A stretch of 64,000 nt of DNA, from the NCBI GenBank assembly GCA_963792875.1, contig CAWBXV010000002.1:744001-808000 (forward strand), in the 5' to 3' direction. Origin of the DNA: JAHEGP01 sp963792875. GTDB taxonomy: Bacteria; Pseudomonadota; Gammaproteobacteria; Pseudomonadales; JAHEGP01. Below, piece after piece: positions 34,997-44,226 of this stretch. The translations under genes were made by a program, and so were the position numbers. How positions within the stretch are numbered: the stretch's first letter is position 1; every line of letters starts with the position of its first letter. A model generated the notes under the pieces. It was not told where the DNA came from. It saw only the letters and a list, made by a program, of their open reading frames with translations, and ran no database searches.

Positions 34997-37129
34997 TCAG
35001 GCCGGCAGCTGCTCATGATGTCGGGGCTGCTTATCGCGCTGCAGCGCCGCTGCCGGCTTTTCCTTGCGGCGCGCGGTGGCGGCGGGCGCCACCTGGACCG
35101 CACCAGCGCCGGTATCGGGCAGTTTGAAACCCTCGACCGAGCGCTGCATCTCGGCCGCGAGTTCGGCCAGATTGCCGATAGAACCCGCCGTTGCGGTGGT
35201 CCCCGCCGAGGTCTGAGAGGTGATCTCCTGGATGACGTTCATGGTGTTGGAGACGTGGCCCGCCGAAGCGGCCTGCTGACGGGCGGCATTGGAGATATTC
35301 TGGATCAGGTCGGACAGGTTGGTGGATACGTTCTCGATCTCCTCCAGGGCCACGCCCGCATCCTGCGCCAGGCGGGCACCCCGAACCACCTCGGCGGTGG
35401 TCTGCTCCATAGAGATAACCGCTTCGTTGGTATCCGACTGGATGGTCTTGACCAGCGCCTCGATCTGTTTGGTCGCGGCCGAGGCCCGCTCCGCCAGGCG
35501 CTGCACTTCGTCCGCCACCACCGCGAAGCCGCGACCCGCATCCCCGGCCATGGACGCCTGGATCGCCGCGTTGAGCGAGAGAATGTTGGTCTGGTCGGCG
35601 ATGTCGTTGATCAGCGAGACGATGTCGCCGATTTCCTGCGAGCTCTCGCCCAGGCGCTTGATCCGCTTGGCGGTATCCTGTATCTGCTCGCGGATGGTGT
35701 CCATGCCATGGATGGTATTCTGCACCACTTCGGCGCCGGTATTGGCGATCTTAACCGAGCGCTCCGCGACCTGCGCCGATTCGCCGGCGTTGGAGGAAAC
35801 CTGATCGATGGTCACGGCCATCTCGTTGATGGCTGCCGATGCCCCGGCGATCTCCTGCGCCTGGTGTTCAGCCGCCTCGGCCAGGTGCAGGGCGGTGGCC
35901 TGCGTGTCCCGCGACGCTTCCGCAACCCGCGATGCCGTGCTGTTGATCTGGGATACCAGAACCCGCAGTTGGTCTATGGTGAAGTTGATCGAGTCGGCGA
36001 TGGCACCGGTAAAGTCCTCGGTCACCGTCGCGGTTGTGGTCAAGTCACCGTCCGCAAGGTCGGCCAGTTCATCCAGCAAGCGCAGAATCGCCGTCTGATT
36101 CTGCTCGTTGGTCGCCTCTTCGAGCAGCAGCCGCTTGCGGGTGCCGACGAAGTACTGCGACCCGATCAGCGCCATACAGATGATAACGACCGCGCCGATG
36201 CCGAGTACGATGGCGCCATTGACAGAGCGCTCGCTCGAGAGACTGCCGATGTGGGCCGCCAGGGCCGAAGTCGCCTGCTGCAGCGCCGGCCCGCGATCCA
36301 CCAGGGTATCGCCCGCCTCCCTGGCCTTGGTCAGGTCAGGCGAAGCCTGGAATATCTTGTCGATGAAATTATTGACGAAGCCATAGAGCTCGGCGATCTG
36401 ATCCAGCGATTTCAGCGCCTGCTTGTCCTTCACCTTCTGGATATTCAACGTGGCGTTGCCCTCGCGCATACCGCCGAGGACCTTGCCGAACATGCTGGCG
36501 TCGAGGTTGAAGACATCGGCAGCCTCGCGCGCATCGCTGCTGCCCTGCAGCATTTTCTCGACGTTGCGCGCGATGCGCTCCGCGAGCCAGGCCTGCTTCT
36601 GCGCCATGGCGATCTGCTCGGGCGCCGAGCCATTCTCAATCAGTACGCTGACGACGTAATCGTATTCCTGCTGTAGTTCAGGAATCGACGCGTTGAGGTT
36701 GCGCGCCACTTCGTGCAGGAACAGGATGCGCTCGCGGTTGGCGACGATGGTCTTGGCCGCTTCGTTGGTCTCGGACCAATACTTGTTGAGCGCATCGATC
36801 TCCACCTGCAGCATGCTCTTGGGTGAAGGCAGGCCAGCCGTGCCGCTATTAAAGAGGGCCAGCGTCTGGTCAACCCCCCTGCGCGCCTCTTCCAGGTCGT
36901 CGAAGGCCTGCGCGTCACCGGCGATCGCCTGCCGCGAAGCGGTGGAGACGCCCTGCATCAGCACCCGCAGCTCGCCTGCCAGCTCGAGATAGCGCGCATC
37001 GTAGTTCGCATCCCTGACCACCATGGTGGCCGTCGTGATGAACGCAGCAATGGCCCCTACCAGCACCACCGCCAGCAGCGTCACGCTGTTATTGTTCGGC
37101 AATTTCCTGTTCAATTTTTTTCCACTCAT
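34997..37129 (-). CDS. pilJ: PilJ, chemoreceptor of the Pil-Chp system
   Basis: Methyl-accepting protein feeding ChpA. 710 residues: membrane segment 1 (VTLLAVVLVGAIAAFITTA, about 16-35), a long periplasmic region with the tandem PilJ-type helical bundles, membrane segment 2 (AIVLGIGAVVIICMALIGS, about 305-325), a HAMP region and the signalling helices with the hairpin tip DIADQTNILSLNAAIQASMA (usual MCPs end this motif in ARAGE, here MAGDAG). ATG at 37129. The 95-base gap to pilI shows no promoter I would trust. Confidence 0.94.
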   Translation of the reverse strand: MSGKKLNRKLPNNNSVTLLAVVLVGAIAAFITTATMVVRDANYDARYLELAGELRVLMQGVSTASRQAIAGDAQAFDDLEEARRGVDQTLALFNSGTAGLPSPKSMLQVEIDALNKYWSETNEAAKTIVANRERILFLHEVARNLNASIPELQQEYDYVVSVLIENGSAPEQIAMAQKQAWLAERIARNVEKMLQGSSDAREAADVFNLDASMFGKVLGGMREGNATLNIQKVKDKQALKSLDQIAELYGFVNNFIDKIFQASPDLTKAREAGDTLVDRGPALQQATSALAAHIGSLSSERSVNGAIVLGIGAVVIICMALIGSQYFVGTRKRLLLEEATNEQNQTAILRLLDELADLADGDLTTTATVTEDFTGAIADSINFTIDQLRVLVSQINSTASRVAEASRDTQATALHLAEAAEHQAQEIAGASAAINEMAVTIDQVSSNAGESAQVAERSVKIANTGAEVVQNTIHGMDTIREQIQDTAKRIKRLGESSQEIGDIVSLINDIADQTNILSLNAAIQASMAGDAGRGFAVVADEVQRLAERASAATKQIEALVKTIQSDTNEAVISMEQTTAEVVRGARLAQDAGVALEEIENVSTNLSDLIQNISNAARQQAASAGHVSNTMNVIQEITSQTSAGTTATAGSIGNLAELAAEMQRSVEGFKLPDTGAGAVQVAPAATARRKEKPAAALQRDKQPRHHEQLPA

Positions 37130-37224
37130 GGATTCGGACTCCAGGCCCCGTTGTTATCAGTATGGGTTGTTTAACTACTCACTGAGTAGGTGTGGCTCGG
37201 TACCGGCTGTGCGCGACAGCCGCC

Positions 37225-37764
37225 TCAAGCGGCAGCGTTGATGAAGCGGTGGTCTGCCACCAGCCGGTGAGGGCTGAACACGGTCCACACGGCGCCGTCG
37301 TGGATGTAGGCCCCCAGACTGTAAGCCGCAAACGGCGCGGCGCTGCTGGGAATCTTTGCGGCAAAGGTGTCCGTCGGAAAGTGCAGCATGCCAACGACCT
37401 CGCTGACGATCAGCCCGGTATAGAGATCGCTCGTCTCCACTGCCAGCACGCGCCGGGTCTTGCTGGAGCCCATCAGCTGACCACCGAAAAACGCCTCCAG
37501 GTCAATCAGTGGCAACAGCCTGCCGCGCACGTTGGAGACGCCCCTGACCCAGCTCTTGACCCCGGGCAGGTTCGTGCTCAGAGGCAGCGGAATGAGCTCT
37601 GCGACTTCCGACATCGGCGCAACCATGCGCTGGTCGGCGAGAATGAAGCCAATGCCCGTCCAGGTCGGTGCCGCCTCCATCTGCGCCGGGAGTCCCCGGG
37701 CGGTGCCGAGGCTGCGATTGGCCAGTTCGACGAGGACGCCGAAGGGGTCTGCGTGCTGATCCAT
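37225..37764 (-). CDS. pilI: PilI, CheW-like adaptor
   Basis: Couples PilJ to the ChpA kinase. 179 residues with a single CheW domain (GIGFILADQRMVAPMSEVAE, VKSWVRGVSNVRGRLLPLID, FAAYSLGAYIHDG). ATG at 37764, 14 bases after the pilH stop. PilI is distinguished from ChpC by position between pilH and pilJ. Confidence 0.93.
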   Translation of the reverse strand: MDQHADPFGVLVELANRSLGTARGLPAQMEAAPTWTGIGFILADQRMVAPMSEVAELIPLPLSTNLPGVKSWVRGVSNVRGRLLPLIDLEAFFGGQLMGSSKTRRVLAVETSDLYTGLIVSEVVGMLHFPTDTFAAKIPSSAAPFAAYSLGAYIHDGAVWTVFSPHRLVADHRFINAAA

Positions 37765-37778
37765 AACCGCGCTCCCGC

Positions 37779-38162
37779 TCAGGTTCCGCTGGTCGCGGGC
37801 TCGGCCAGGAGCTCCTCGATCGCGCCAAGCAGAGCCGACTCCTGAATGGGTTTGACCAGGTAGCCCCGCGCGCCCTGGCGCTCGCCCCAGACCCTGTCGG
37901 TTTCCTGATTCTTTGACGTGACGATCACTACGGGAATGTGGGCGGTGCGGGCATTGCGGCTGATCTGCCGGGTCGCCTGAAAGCCGTTCAAGCCCGGCAT
38001 CACGATGTCCATCAACACCAGGTCGGGCCTCTGCGTATTCGCCAGCTCCACGCCCTGATCCCCGGACGTCGCCTCGATCACCTGATAACTGTGGCGTTCG
38101 AGCAGGGTCTTCAACAGATGAATTTCAGTGGGGGAATCATCAACGATCAATATTTTAGCCAT
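37779..38162 (-). CDS. pilH: PilH, single-domain response regulator
   Basis: 127-residue CheY-like receiver. The acidic pocket is ILIVDDSPTE (Asp8/Asp9), the phospho-acceptor is Asp52 in LVLMDIVMPGLNGF, the switch Thr lies in VVIVTSKNQ and the Lys in YLVKPI. In Pseudomonas PilH acts with PilT-mediated retraction and phosphate flow. ATG at 38162, 60 bases after pilG. Confidence 0.94.
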   Translation of the reverse strand: MAKILIVDDSPTEIHLLKTLLERHSYQVIEATSGDQGVELANTQRPDLVLMDIVMPGLNGFQATRQISRNARTAHIPVVIVTSKNQETDRVWGERQGARGYLVKPIQESALLGAIEELLAEPATSGT

Positions 38163-38222
38163 GGCGCCTCCGGGGGAGCAAAGTACGGCAACTCGTTCTG
38201 CACATCGTCAATCCGCGCCGGC

Positions 38223-38615
38223 TCACGCCGCCACGCTTTTCACGTGGGCCTCGATCGCTCCGAGCAGTTCGTTCTTGCTGAACGGTTTGGTCAGGTACTG
38301 GTCAGAGCCGACGATGCGGCCCTTGGCCTTGTCGAACAGGCCATCCTTGCTCGACAGCATGATCACCGGGGTCTGTTTGAATTCGCTGTTGTTCTTGATC
38401 AGCGCACAGGTCTGGTAGCCATCGAGGCGCGGCATCATGATGTCCACGAAAATGATGTCCGGCTTGTTGTCGGCGATCATGGCGAGCGCATCGAAGCCAT
38501 CCACCGCCGTTATCACATTGCAGCCAACTTTTTTTAACAGGGTTTCAGCAGTGCGCCTGATGGTCTTGCTGTCGTCGACCACCATAACTTTTAGACTTTC
38601 GAAATTGACTTCCAT
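38223..38615 (-). CDS. pilG: PilG, single-domain response regulator
   Basis: 130-residue CheY-like receiver, first gene of the Pil-Chp operon. Acidic residues Asp14/Asp15 in VMVVDDSKTIRRT, phospho-acceptor Asp58 in IIFVDIMMPRLDGY, switch Ser in IMLSSKDG and Lys in YLTKPFSK. PilG promotes pilus extension through PilB in Pseudomonas. ATG at 38615 (MEVNFESLKVM). Confidence 0.95.
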   Translation of the reverse strand: MEVNFESLKVMVVDDSKTIRRTAETLLKKVGCNVITAVDGFDALAMIADNKPDIIFVDIMMPRLDGYQTCALIKNNSEFKQTPVIMLSSKDGLFDKAKGRIVGSDQYLTKPFSKNELLGAIEAHVKSVAA

Positions 38616-38988
38616 AGAATTGACCTTGATTGTTCAATGCCGGCTTATGGAGCGCCGGAACGGGCGCAACTTGAACATACTCGCAACGCGGCCGCTGCGA
38701 GGCATCGCTGCCAGTGGCTCGCGGTGAAGGGCCTGCCAGCCCCGCATCCCGCGCCCAAGGCGATCGACCTGACATGCTGTACCTGCCGCTGGTTATCTGC
38801 CACGGTAGTCGGAGCGGTTTGCTTGGGTAACTATAGAATTCGATCCATGATTTTGCATAATTCCCGGCCGAAATTTTTGGCAAAGGTGCGCTCCCGCAAG
38901 GCCTGCGAGGCTCCCGTCACAGCCAACTCCGCCGGTTGCATGCCAGAACCGTGATGCCGGTCAACTTCAGCAGATGAGAAGCAAAAAA
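38616..38988 (+). other. Divergent pilG/gshB intergenic region
   Basis: 373 bases with no credible gene on either strand. It must hold the promoters for the leftward Pil-Chp operon and the rightward gshB operon. An AT-rich stretch at 38825-38880 contains TATAGA at 38832-38837 on the plus strand and TATAGT at 38835-38830 on the minus strand, but neither has a convincing -35. I saw no sigma-54 GG-N10-GC element. Confidence 0.5.
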
Positions 38989-39954
38989 ATGTCGATAAGA
39001 ATGGGCGTCATCATGGACCCGGTGACGGAAATCAACGTCAAGAAGGACAGCACGCTGGCCATGCTGGTCGCCGCCCGGGCCCGCGGCTGGGACGTGCACT
39101 ACATGCGCCAGTGCGATCTGTATCTGGACTGCGGCGAAGCGATGGCCAACAGCCGCCGATTCACCCGGGTCGACTACGACCATCAACCCTGGTATGCGCT
39201 CGACAGCAGCATCAACGTGCCGCTGTCGAGTTTCGACGTGCTGCTGATGCGCAAGGACCCGCCGTTCGACAATGAGTATATCTACACCACCTACCTGCTG
39301 GAGGTAGCCGAGCGCGCCGGCGCGCTGGTCGTCAACCGTCCCGCCAGCCTCAGAGACTGCAACGAAAAGATTTTTGCGACGCAGTTTCCACAGTGCACGC
39401 CGCCGCTGCTGGTGACCCGCAACGGCCAGCAATTGCGGGCCTTTCTGCACGAGCACCGCGACATCGTCATGAAGCCACTGGACGGCATGGGTGGCGCCTC
39501 GGTCTTTCGCGTCCGCGAGGACGACCCGAACATTTCCGTCATCATCGAAACGCTCACCGACTCGTCCCGCCAGACGATCATGGCCCAGCGCTTCATTCCG
39601 GAGATCGTCGACGGCGACAAACGCATACTGGTGATCGACGGCGAGCCCGTGCCCTATTGCCTGGCGCGCGTGCCGCTGGCCGGCGAGACGCGCGGCAATC
39701 TCGCCGCCGGCGGCCGCGGCGAAGCGCGCCCACTGAGCGAGCGCGATCGCTGGATCTGCGAGCAGGTGCGTCCTACCCTTAAGGACAAGGGTCTGATATT
39801 CGTTGGGCTCGATGTTATTGGCGACTATCTCACCGAGATCAATGTGACCAGTCCAACCTGTATTCGGGAGATCGACAGCGCCTGCCAAACCGACATCGCC
39901 GGCGAACTGATAGACTGTATCCGGGCCAAGCTGGAGCAGCGATCGCAACAATGA
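38989..39954 (+). CDS. gshB: Glutathione synthetase
   Basis: ATP-grasp ligase joining gamma-glutamylcysteine and glycine. 321 residues. It has the N-terminal MSIRMGVIMDPVTEINVKKD, ATP-grasp motifs VMKPLDGMGGASVFRV and VDGDKRILVIDGEPVP, the glycine-rich loop RGNLAAGGRGEARPL and the metal site GDYLTEINVTSPT. I chose the ATG at 38989 by family N-terminus (GAGAAG six bases upstream). An ATG five codons earlier at 38974 is possible. It overlaps the TonB gene by four bases (ATGA). Confidence 0.95.
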   Translation: MSIRMGVIMDPVTEINVKKDSTLAMLVAARARGWDVHYMRQCDLYLDCGEAMANSRRFTRVDYDHQPWYALDSSINVPLSSFDVLLMRKDPPFDNEYIYTTYLLEVAERAGALVVNRPASLRDCNEKIFATQFPQCTPPLLVTRNGQQLRAFLHEHRDIVMKPLDGMGGASVFRVREDDPNISVIIETLTDSSRQTIMAQRFIPEIVDGDKRILVIDGEPVPYCLARVPLAGETRGNLAAGGRGEARPLSERDRWICEQVRPTLKDKGLIFVGLDVIGDYLTEINVTSPTCIREIDSACQTDIAGELIDCIRAKLEQRSQQ

Positions 39955-40823
39955 GCATGAGTATTGCGCTGGATCAGGGCATCGAGCGGCTGGGGCTGTC
40001 GAGTGTTGTCGCCCTGACGTTTCATCTGGCTATAGTGTTCGGGATCGGCTTCTCCATCGACGAGCTCGCCTCCTCCAGCCAAACGCTGGAAATCACCCTG
40101 GCGCCGCACAAGAGCAACGCGCCGCCGGAGCATGCCGATTTCGTTGCCCAGAACGATCAGCAGGGCAGCGGCAGCCTGGATGAGAAGCGCGAACTGACCA
40201 CAACCAAGCTCGCGCCGCTGGAAGACAACACCATTCGGGACACCACAGAGCTGCCGGCCCGCAGGTCTGAGCCGGCGCGCCAGACCACCCAGGCGGTGAT
40301 CGGCCGGCACAATCCCGCCAGCGTCTACCGGGAACAGCCGCGCGAACCGCTCGAGCCGGAGCCGACGCCAGCGCCCGATGAGCGGGCGGCACTGGAGCCG
40401 GAGCAGCAGATACAGAGCCTGGAGGCCAAGCTCGATCGCCAGCGCCAGGCCTTTTCCAAGCGTCCCCGCATTCACCGCATCACTTCGGTGTCGACCCGGC
40501 ACTCCGAGGACGCCCGCTACCAGATCAAATGGCAGCAGCGCGTGGAGGAATTCGGCAACCGCCACTACCCCGATGAAGCGCGGCGCCAGCACCTGAGCGG
40601 CGATGTGCGCCTGGCGGTCGCCTTGCTGCCCGACGGACGCATCAAGCGCATCGACATCCTGGCGTCATCGGGGAGAACCGTGCTCGACCAGGCCGCCATC
40701 CGCTCCGTCAAGCTGGCCGCGCCATTCGCGCCATTCCCACCTGAGCTGCGCGACAAGGCCGACATCCTGGAGATCATCCGCACCTGGCAGTATCGCAATA
40801 ACCAACTCACCAGCCGCGGCTGA
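39951..40823 (+). CDS. TonB3-like energy transducer
   Basis: 290 residues: a short cytoplasmic start, one membrane anchor (VVALTFHLAIVFGIGF, about 19-34), a Pro/Glu/Arg-rich periplasmic linker (REPLEPEPTPAPDER), a helical stretch and a C-terminal TonB fold (YPDEARRQHLSGDVRLAVAL, IDILASSGRTVLDQAA). Located between gshB and yqgE, exactly where P. aeruginosa has tonB3, a gene needed for twitching motility. It is a TonB-family protein by fold. The twitching role is inference from synteny. ATG overlaps the gshB stop. Confidence 0.85.
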   Translation: MSMSIALDQGIERLGLSSVVALTFHLAIVFGIGFSIDELASSSQTLEITLAPHKSNAPPEHADFVAQNDQQGSGSLDEKRELTTTKLAPLEDNTIRDTTELPARRSEPARQTTQAVIGRHNPASVYREQPREPLEPEPTPAPDERAALEPEQQIQSLEAKLDRQRQAFSKRPRIHRITSVSTRHSEDARYQIKWQQRVEEFGNRHYPDEARRQHLSGDVRLAVALLPDGRIKRIDILASSGRTVLDQAAIRSVKLAAPFAPFPPELRDKADILEIIRTWQYRNNQLTSRG

Positions 40824-40853
40824 TTGGCAGGGCCAGCGGCAGCGTAGTATAGT
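40824..40853 (+). promoter_or_regulatory. Sigma-70 promoter of yqgE-ruvX
   Basis: TTGGCA (40824-40829), an 18-base spacer and TATAGT (40848-40853). Both boxes are 5/6. The -35 begins directly after the upstream TGA, and the start would be near 40860, before GGGAGG and the yqgE ATG. Confidence 0.55.
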
Positions 40854-40882
40854 TGAAGCCAAGACTCCGTCGGGAGGTCGCC

Positions 40883-41455
40883 ATGTCTGCCGCGCCGTTT
40901 CCCAGCCTGAGGAATTCCTTCCTGCTGGCCATGCCGGGCCTCACTGACCCCATGTTCTCCCACTCGATCACCTATATGTGCGAGCACGGCGAGGAAGGGG
41001 CGATGGGCATCGTCATCAACCGCCCTCTGGACCTGTGCTGGCGGGATATCTTCACGCAACTGAAAATCCGCACCCTCGACAGCGGCGACGGCGACCAGCC
41101 GGTACTGGCCGGAGGGCCGGTGCAGGTTGAGCGGGGCTTCGTGCTGCACCGACCCACGGAGAGGGTCTGGGACAACAGCATGAAGATCAGCACCGAGATC
41201 ATGCTCACCACCTCCCTGGACATCATCGGCGCGCTGGCCAGCAATGAGGGGCCGCCGGGCAGCCTGGTCGCGCTGGGCTACGCGGGTTGGAGCGAAGGCC
41301 AGCTCGAAAGGGAGCTGGCCGACAACTACTGGCTGACACTGCCTGCAGACCAGCACATCCTGTTCGACGTGCCGCTGCACCTGCGGATGCGGGCGGCCGC
41401 GAGCAAGCTGGGCATCGACCTGGACCTGATGGTGGGCACGGCAGGGCACGCATGA
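40883..41455 (+). CDS. yqgE: UPF0301 family protein YqgE
   Basis: 190 residues of the UPF0301/AlgH family. Family motifs NSFLLAMPGLTDPMFSHSIT, GAMGIVINRPLD and VLAGGPVQVERGFVLH are all present. The biochemical role is unresolved; AlgH was linked to alginate regulation in Pseudomonas. ATG at 40883 with GGGAGG six bases upstream. It overlaps ruvX by four bases, a pairing conserved across gammaproteobacteria. Confidence 0.94.
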   Translation: MSAAPFPSLRNSFLLAMPGLTDPMFSHSITYMCEHGEEGAMGIVINRPLDLCWRDIFTQLKIRTLDSGDGDQPVLAGGPVQVERGFVLHRPTERVWDNSMKISTEIMLTTSLDIIGALASNEGPPGSLVALGYAGWSEGQLERELADNYWLTLPADQHILFDVPLHLRMRAAASKLGIDLDLMVGTAGHA

Positions 41456-41874
41456 GCGGTAGCCCTGCGGTCGTGCTGGGGTTCGACTTCGGCATGAAAG
41501 TGATCGGCGTGGCGACCGGCAACACCGTGACCCGCACCGCGACACCGCTGACCCACCTGCGCGCGCAGGATGGCGCCCCCGACTGGCAGGCGCTCGCGGC
41601 GCTGCTGCAGGAGTGGCAGCCAGCGCAGCTGGTGGTGGGGCTGCCACTGAATATGGATGGGTCCGAATCGGAGATGTCGCAGCGCGCGCGCCGCTTCGCG
41701 CGGCGCCTGCACGGGCGCTTCGGACTGCCCGTGGTCTGTCAGGACGAGCGGCTCAGCAGCTTTGAGGCCAGAAGCCGGGGCGCACCCCGCGAGGGTGGCG
41801 GCGCCGTCGACAGTCTGGCCGCCAGCGTCATCCTCGAACAATGGCTCAACGCGCCGGGCGCAGGCCCGGACTAG
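41452..41874 (+). CDS. ruvX: RuvX/YqgF, RNase H-fold pre-16S rRNA nuclease
   Basis: 140 residues, Holliday junction resolvase-like fold, implicated in 5' maturation of 16S rRNA. The RNase H motif I Asp lies in VLGFDFGMKVIGVATG, the second motif is LVVGLPLNMDGSES, and the QDERLSSFEAR segment and the terminal Asp in AVDSLAASVILEQWL complete the active site. ATG overlaps the yqgE TGA. The TAG stop shares CTAG with the convergent pilU stop. Confidence 0.94.
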   Translation: MSGSPAVVLGFDFGMKVIGVATGNTVTRTATPLTHLRAQDGAPDWQALAALLQEWQPAQLVVGLPLNMDGSESEMSQRARRFARRLHGRFGLPVVCQDERLSSFEARSRGAPREGGGAVDSLAASVILEQWLNAPGAGPD

Positions 41875-43016
41875 AAGCGATCGCCCATCTCTGCGGCGTC
41901 TTCCCTCTCCATCTCCAGCTGACCCGCGCTCCGCGCCAGCTTCGACGTGCTGTGATCCACGCCCAGCTTGATCATCAGGCGCAGATCATTGGATGAGTCG
42001 GCGTGCGCCAGGGCATCTTCGTAGGTGATGCTGCCCTCGGCATAGAGTTCATAGAGCGCCTGATCGAAGGTCTGCATGCCCAGCTCGCGTGAGCGGCTCA
42101 TCAGCTCCTTGATCTTGTGCACCTCACGCTTTCTGATCAGGTCGGCGACCAGGGGCGTGTTCAGGAGCACCTCGATACAGGCCCGCCGGCCCCGGCCATC
42201 GGGCGTCGGGATGAGCTGCTGGGCGACGATGCCGCGCAGATTGAGCGAGAGGTCCATGAACAGCTGATCATGGCGCTCGTCCGGGAAGAAGTGAATGATG
42301 CGGTCCAAGGCCTGGTTGGCATTGTTGGCGTGCAGCGTGCACAGCACCAGGTGGCCCGTTTCGGCGAAAGCAATGGCGTGCTCCATGGTCTCCCGGGAGC
42401 GCACCTCGCCGATGAGAATGACGTCGGGTGCCTGACGCAGGGTGTTCTTGAGCGCAGCCTCGAAGGAGGCCGTGTCGATGCCGACCTCGCGCTGCGTGAC
42501 GATGCACTTGTTGTGCTGATGCATGAATTCGATGGGATCTTCGATGCTGATGATATGACCGGTGGTGTGCCGGTTGCGGTGGCCGATCATCGCCGCCAGC
42601 GAGGTCGATTTGCCGGTCCCGGTCGCGCCCACGAATACCACCAGACCGCGCTTGGACAGCGCCAGCTGCTTGATGATCTCCGGCAGGCGCAGGTCCTCGG
42701 GGGTGGGAATGCGCGTCTCGATGCGCCGCAGGACCATGCCGGCCAGATTGCGCTGGTAAAAGGCGCTGGCGCGAAAGCGCCCTACACCCCGGGCGGAGAC
42801 GGCAAAGTTGAGCTCCTTGGTCGACACGAACTCCTTGCGCTGCTCATCATTCATGACCGACAGCACCATCTCGCGGGCCTGCTCCGGCGACAGCGTCGCC
42901 TTGGTCACCGGCAGCACTTTGCCATTGACTTTGATAGAGGGCGGCATGCCGGCGGTGATAAACAGGTCTGAGGCGGACTTCTCCACCATCAGGCGCAACA
43001 GCTTTTCGATTTCCAT
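41871..43016 (-). CDS. pilU: PilU, PilT-dependent pilus retraction ATPase
   Basis: Accessory retraction motor that works with PilT. 381 residues, with a longer C-terminus than PilT as expected for PilU. Walker A FVGATGTGKSTSLAAMIG, Asp box HIISIEDPIEFMH, Walker B DVILIGEVRSRETME and His box ETGHLVLCTLHANNA are intact. ATG at 43016, 17 bases after the pilT stop. Pseudomonas carries pyr genes nearby; none are here. Confidence 0.95.
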   Translation of the reverse strand: MEIEKLLRLMVEKSASDLFITAGMPPSIKVNGKVLPVTKATLSPEQAREMVLSVMNDEQRKEFVSTKELNFAVSARGVGRFRASAFYQRNLAGMVLRRIETRIPTPEDLRLPEIIKQLALSKRGLVVFVGATGTGKSTSLAAMIGHRNRHTTGHIISIEDPIEFMHQHNKCIVTQREVGIDTASFEAALKNTLRQAPDVILIGEVRSRETMEHAIAFAETGHLVLCTLHANNANQALDRIIHFFPDERHDQLFMDLSLNLRGIVAQQLIPTPDGRGRRACIEVLLNTPLVADLIRKREVHKIKELMSRSRELGMQTFDQALYELYAEGSITYEDALAHADSSNDLRLMIKLGVDHSTSKLARSAGQLEMEREDAAEMGDRF

Positions 43017-43033
43017 GCAGGCTCCGGGTCAGA

Positions 43034-44068
43034 TCAGAAGTTTTCAGGCATCTTCGCTTTCTGTTTGGCGGACTCACGCGAGATCAGACGCCGCGCCAGC
43101 AGGTCCGTCAGGGTCTGGTCGAGCGTCGTCATGCCATGCGTTCCGCCGGTCTGAATCGCCGAATACATCTGGGCGATCTTGTCCTCCCGGATCAGATTGC
43201 GGATCGCGGGCGTGCCGATCATGATCTCGTGCGCCGCGATGCGGCCACCGCCGGTCTTTTTCAGCAGCGTCTGCGAAATGACCGCCTGCAGAGACTCCGA
43301 CAGCATCGAGCGCACCATGGATTTTTCCTGGGCTGGAAACACGTCGACGACGCGGTCGATGGTCTTGGCGGCCGATGTGGTGTGAAGGGTGCCAAACACC
43401 AGGTGGCCGGTCTCGGCCGCCGTCAGAGCGAGCCGGATGGTTTCGAGGTCGCGCAGCTCACCCACCAGGATGATGTCCGGATCCTCCCGCAGCGCCGAGC
43501 GCAGCGCCTCGTTGAAGCCGTGGGTATCGCGGTGCACCTCGCGCTGGTTGACCAGGCACTTCTTGCTCTCGTGCACGAATTCGATGGGGTCTTCGATGGT
43601 CAGTATGTGATCGTACTTGTTGTCGTTGATGTAGTCGATCATGGCGGCAAGGCTGGTTGATTTACCGGAACCGGTCGGACCCGTCACCAGCACCAGTCCC
43701 CTCGGCTTCAGCGAGATGTCCCGGAATACCTGCCCCATGCCAAGCTCTTCCAGGGTGAGCACCTTGCTGGGAATGGTTCTGAACACGGCGCCGGAGCCGC
43801 GGTTCTGCGTGAAGGCATTGACGCGGAAGCGCGCCACGCCCGGCACCTCGAACGAGAAGTCGGTCTCCAGGAATTCCTCGAAGTCCTTGCGCTGGCGATC
43901 GTTCATGATGTCGTAGATGAGCCGATGCACTTCCTTGTGCTCCATCGGCGGCAGATTGATGCGGCGGACATCACCGTCGACGCGGATCATGGGTGGCAGG
44001 CCCGCAGACAAATGCAGGTCCGATGCGCCCTGCTTGGCGCTGAACGCCAGTAATTCGGTTATGTCCAT
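43034..44068 (-). CDS. pilT: PilT, type IV pilus retraction ATPase
   Basis: Hexameric motor that depolymerises pilin during twitching. 344 residues. Walker A VTGPTGSGKSTSLAAM with Lys136, Asp box HILTIEDPIEFVH, Walker B DIILVGELRDLETI, His box ETGHLVFGTLHTTSA, and the C-terminal AIRNLIRE motif required for retraction. ATG at 44068 gives the family N-terminus MDITELLAFSAKQGASDLHL. The 158 bases upstream separate it from the outer-membrane barrel gene on the same strand. Confidence 0.97.
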   Translation of the reverse strand: MDITELLAFSAKQGASDLHLSAGLPPMIRVDGDVRRINLPPMEHKEVHRLIYDIMNDRQRKDFEEFLETDFSFEVPGVARFRVNAFTQNRGSGAVFRTIPSKVLTLEELGMGQVFRDISLKPRGLVLVTGPTGSGKSTSLAAMIDYINDNKYDHILTIEDPIEFVHESKKCLVNQREVHRDTHGFNEALRSALREDPDIILVGELRDLETIRLALTAAETGHLVFGTLHTTSAAKTIDRVVDVFPAQEKSMVRSMLSESLQAVISQTLLKKTGGGRIAAHEIMIGTPAIRNLIREDKIAQMYSAIQTGGTHGMTTLDQTLTDLLARRLISRESAKQKAKMPENF

Positions 44069-44226
44069 ACCTTTCCTCTCTGTCCCCGCCGCCCCCGGCC
44101 TGCCGCACGTCCGGTCCATTGGGGCACAGTCGGTGGCGACCGCGCGAGCGGGGATCACGCCAGTCGAATTCCCTTAGCAAGTAAAGACAAAGAGGTAAAA
44201 TTGCGCCAACCGGATTTTGGGACGCA

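Noticed and set aside
38825..38900. Sigma-54 promoter for the pil operon or gshB
   Set aside because: A TGGCA-like sequence at about 38878 lacks the required GG-N10-GC spacing.
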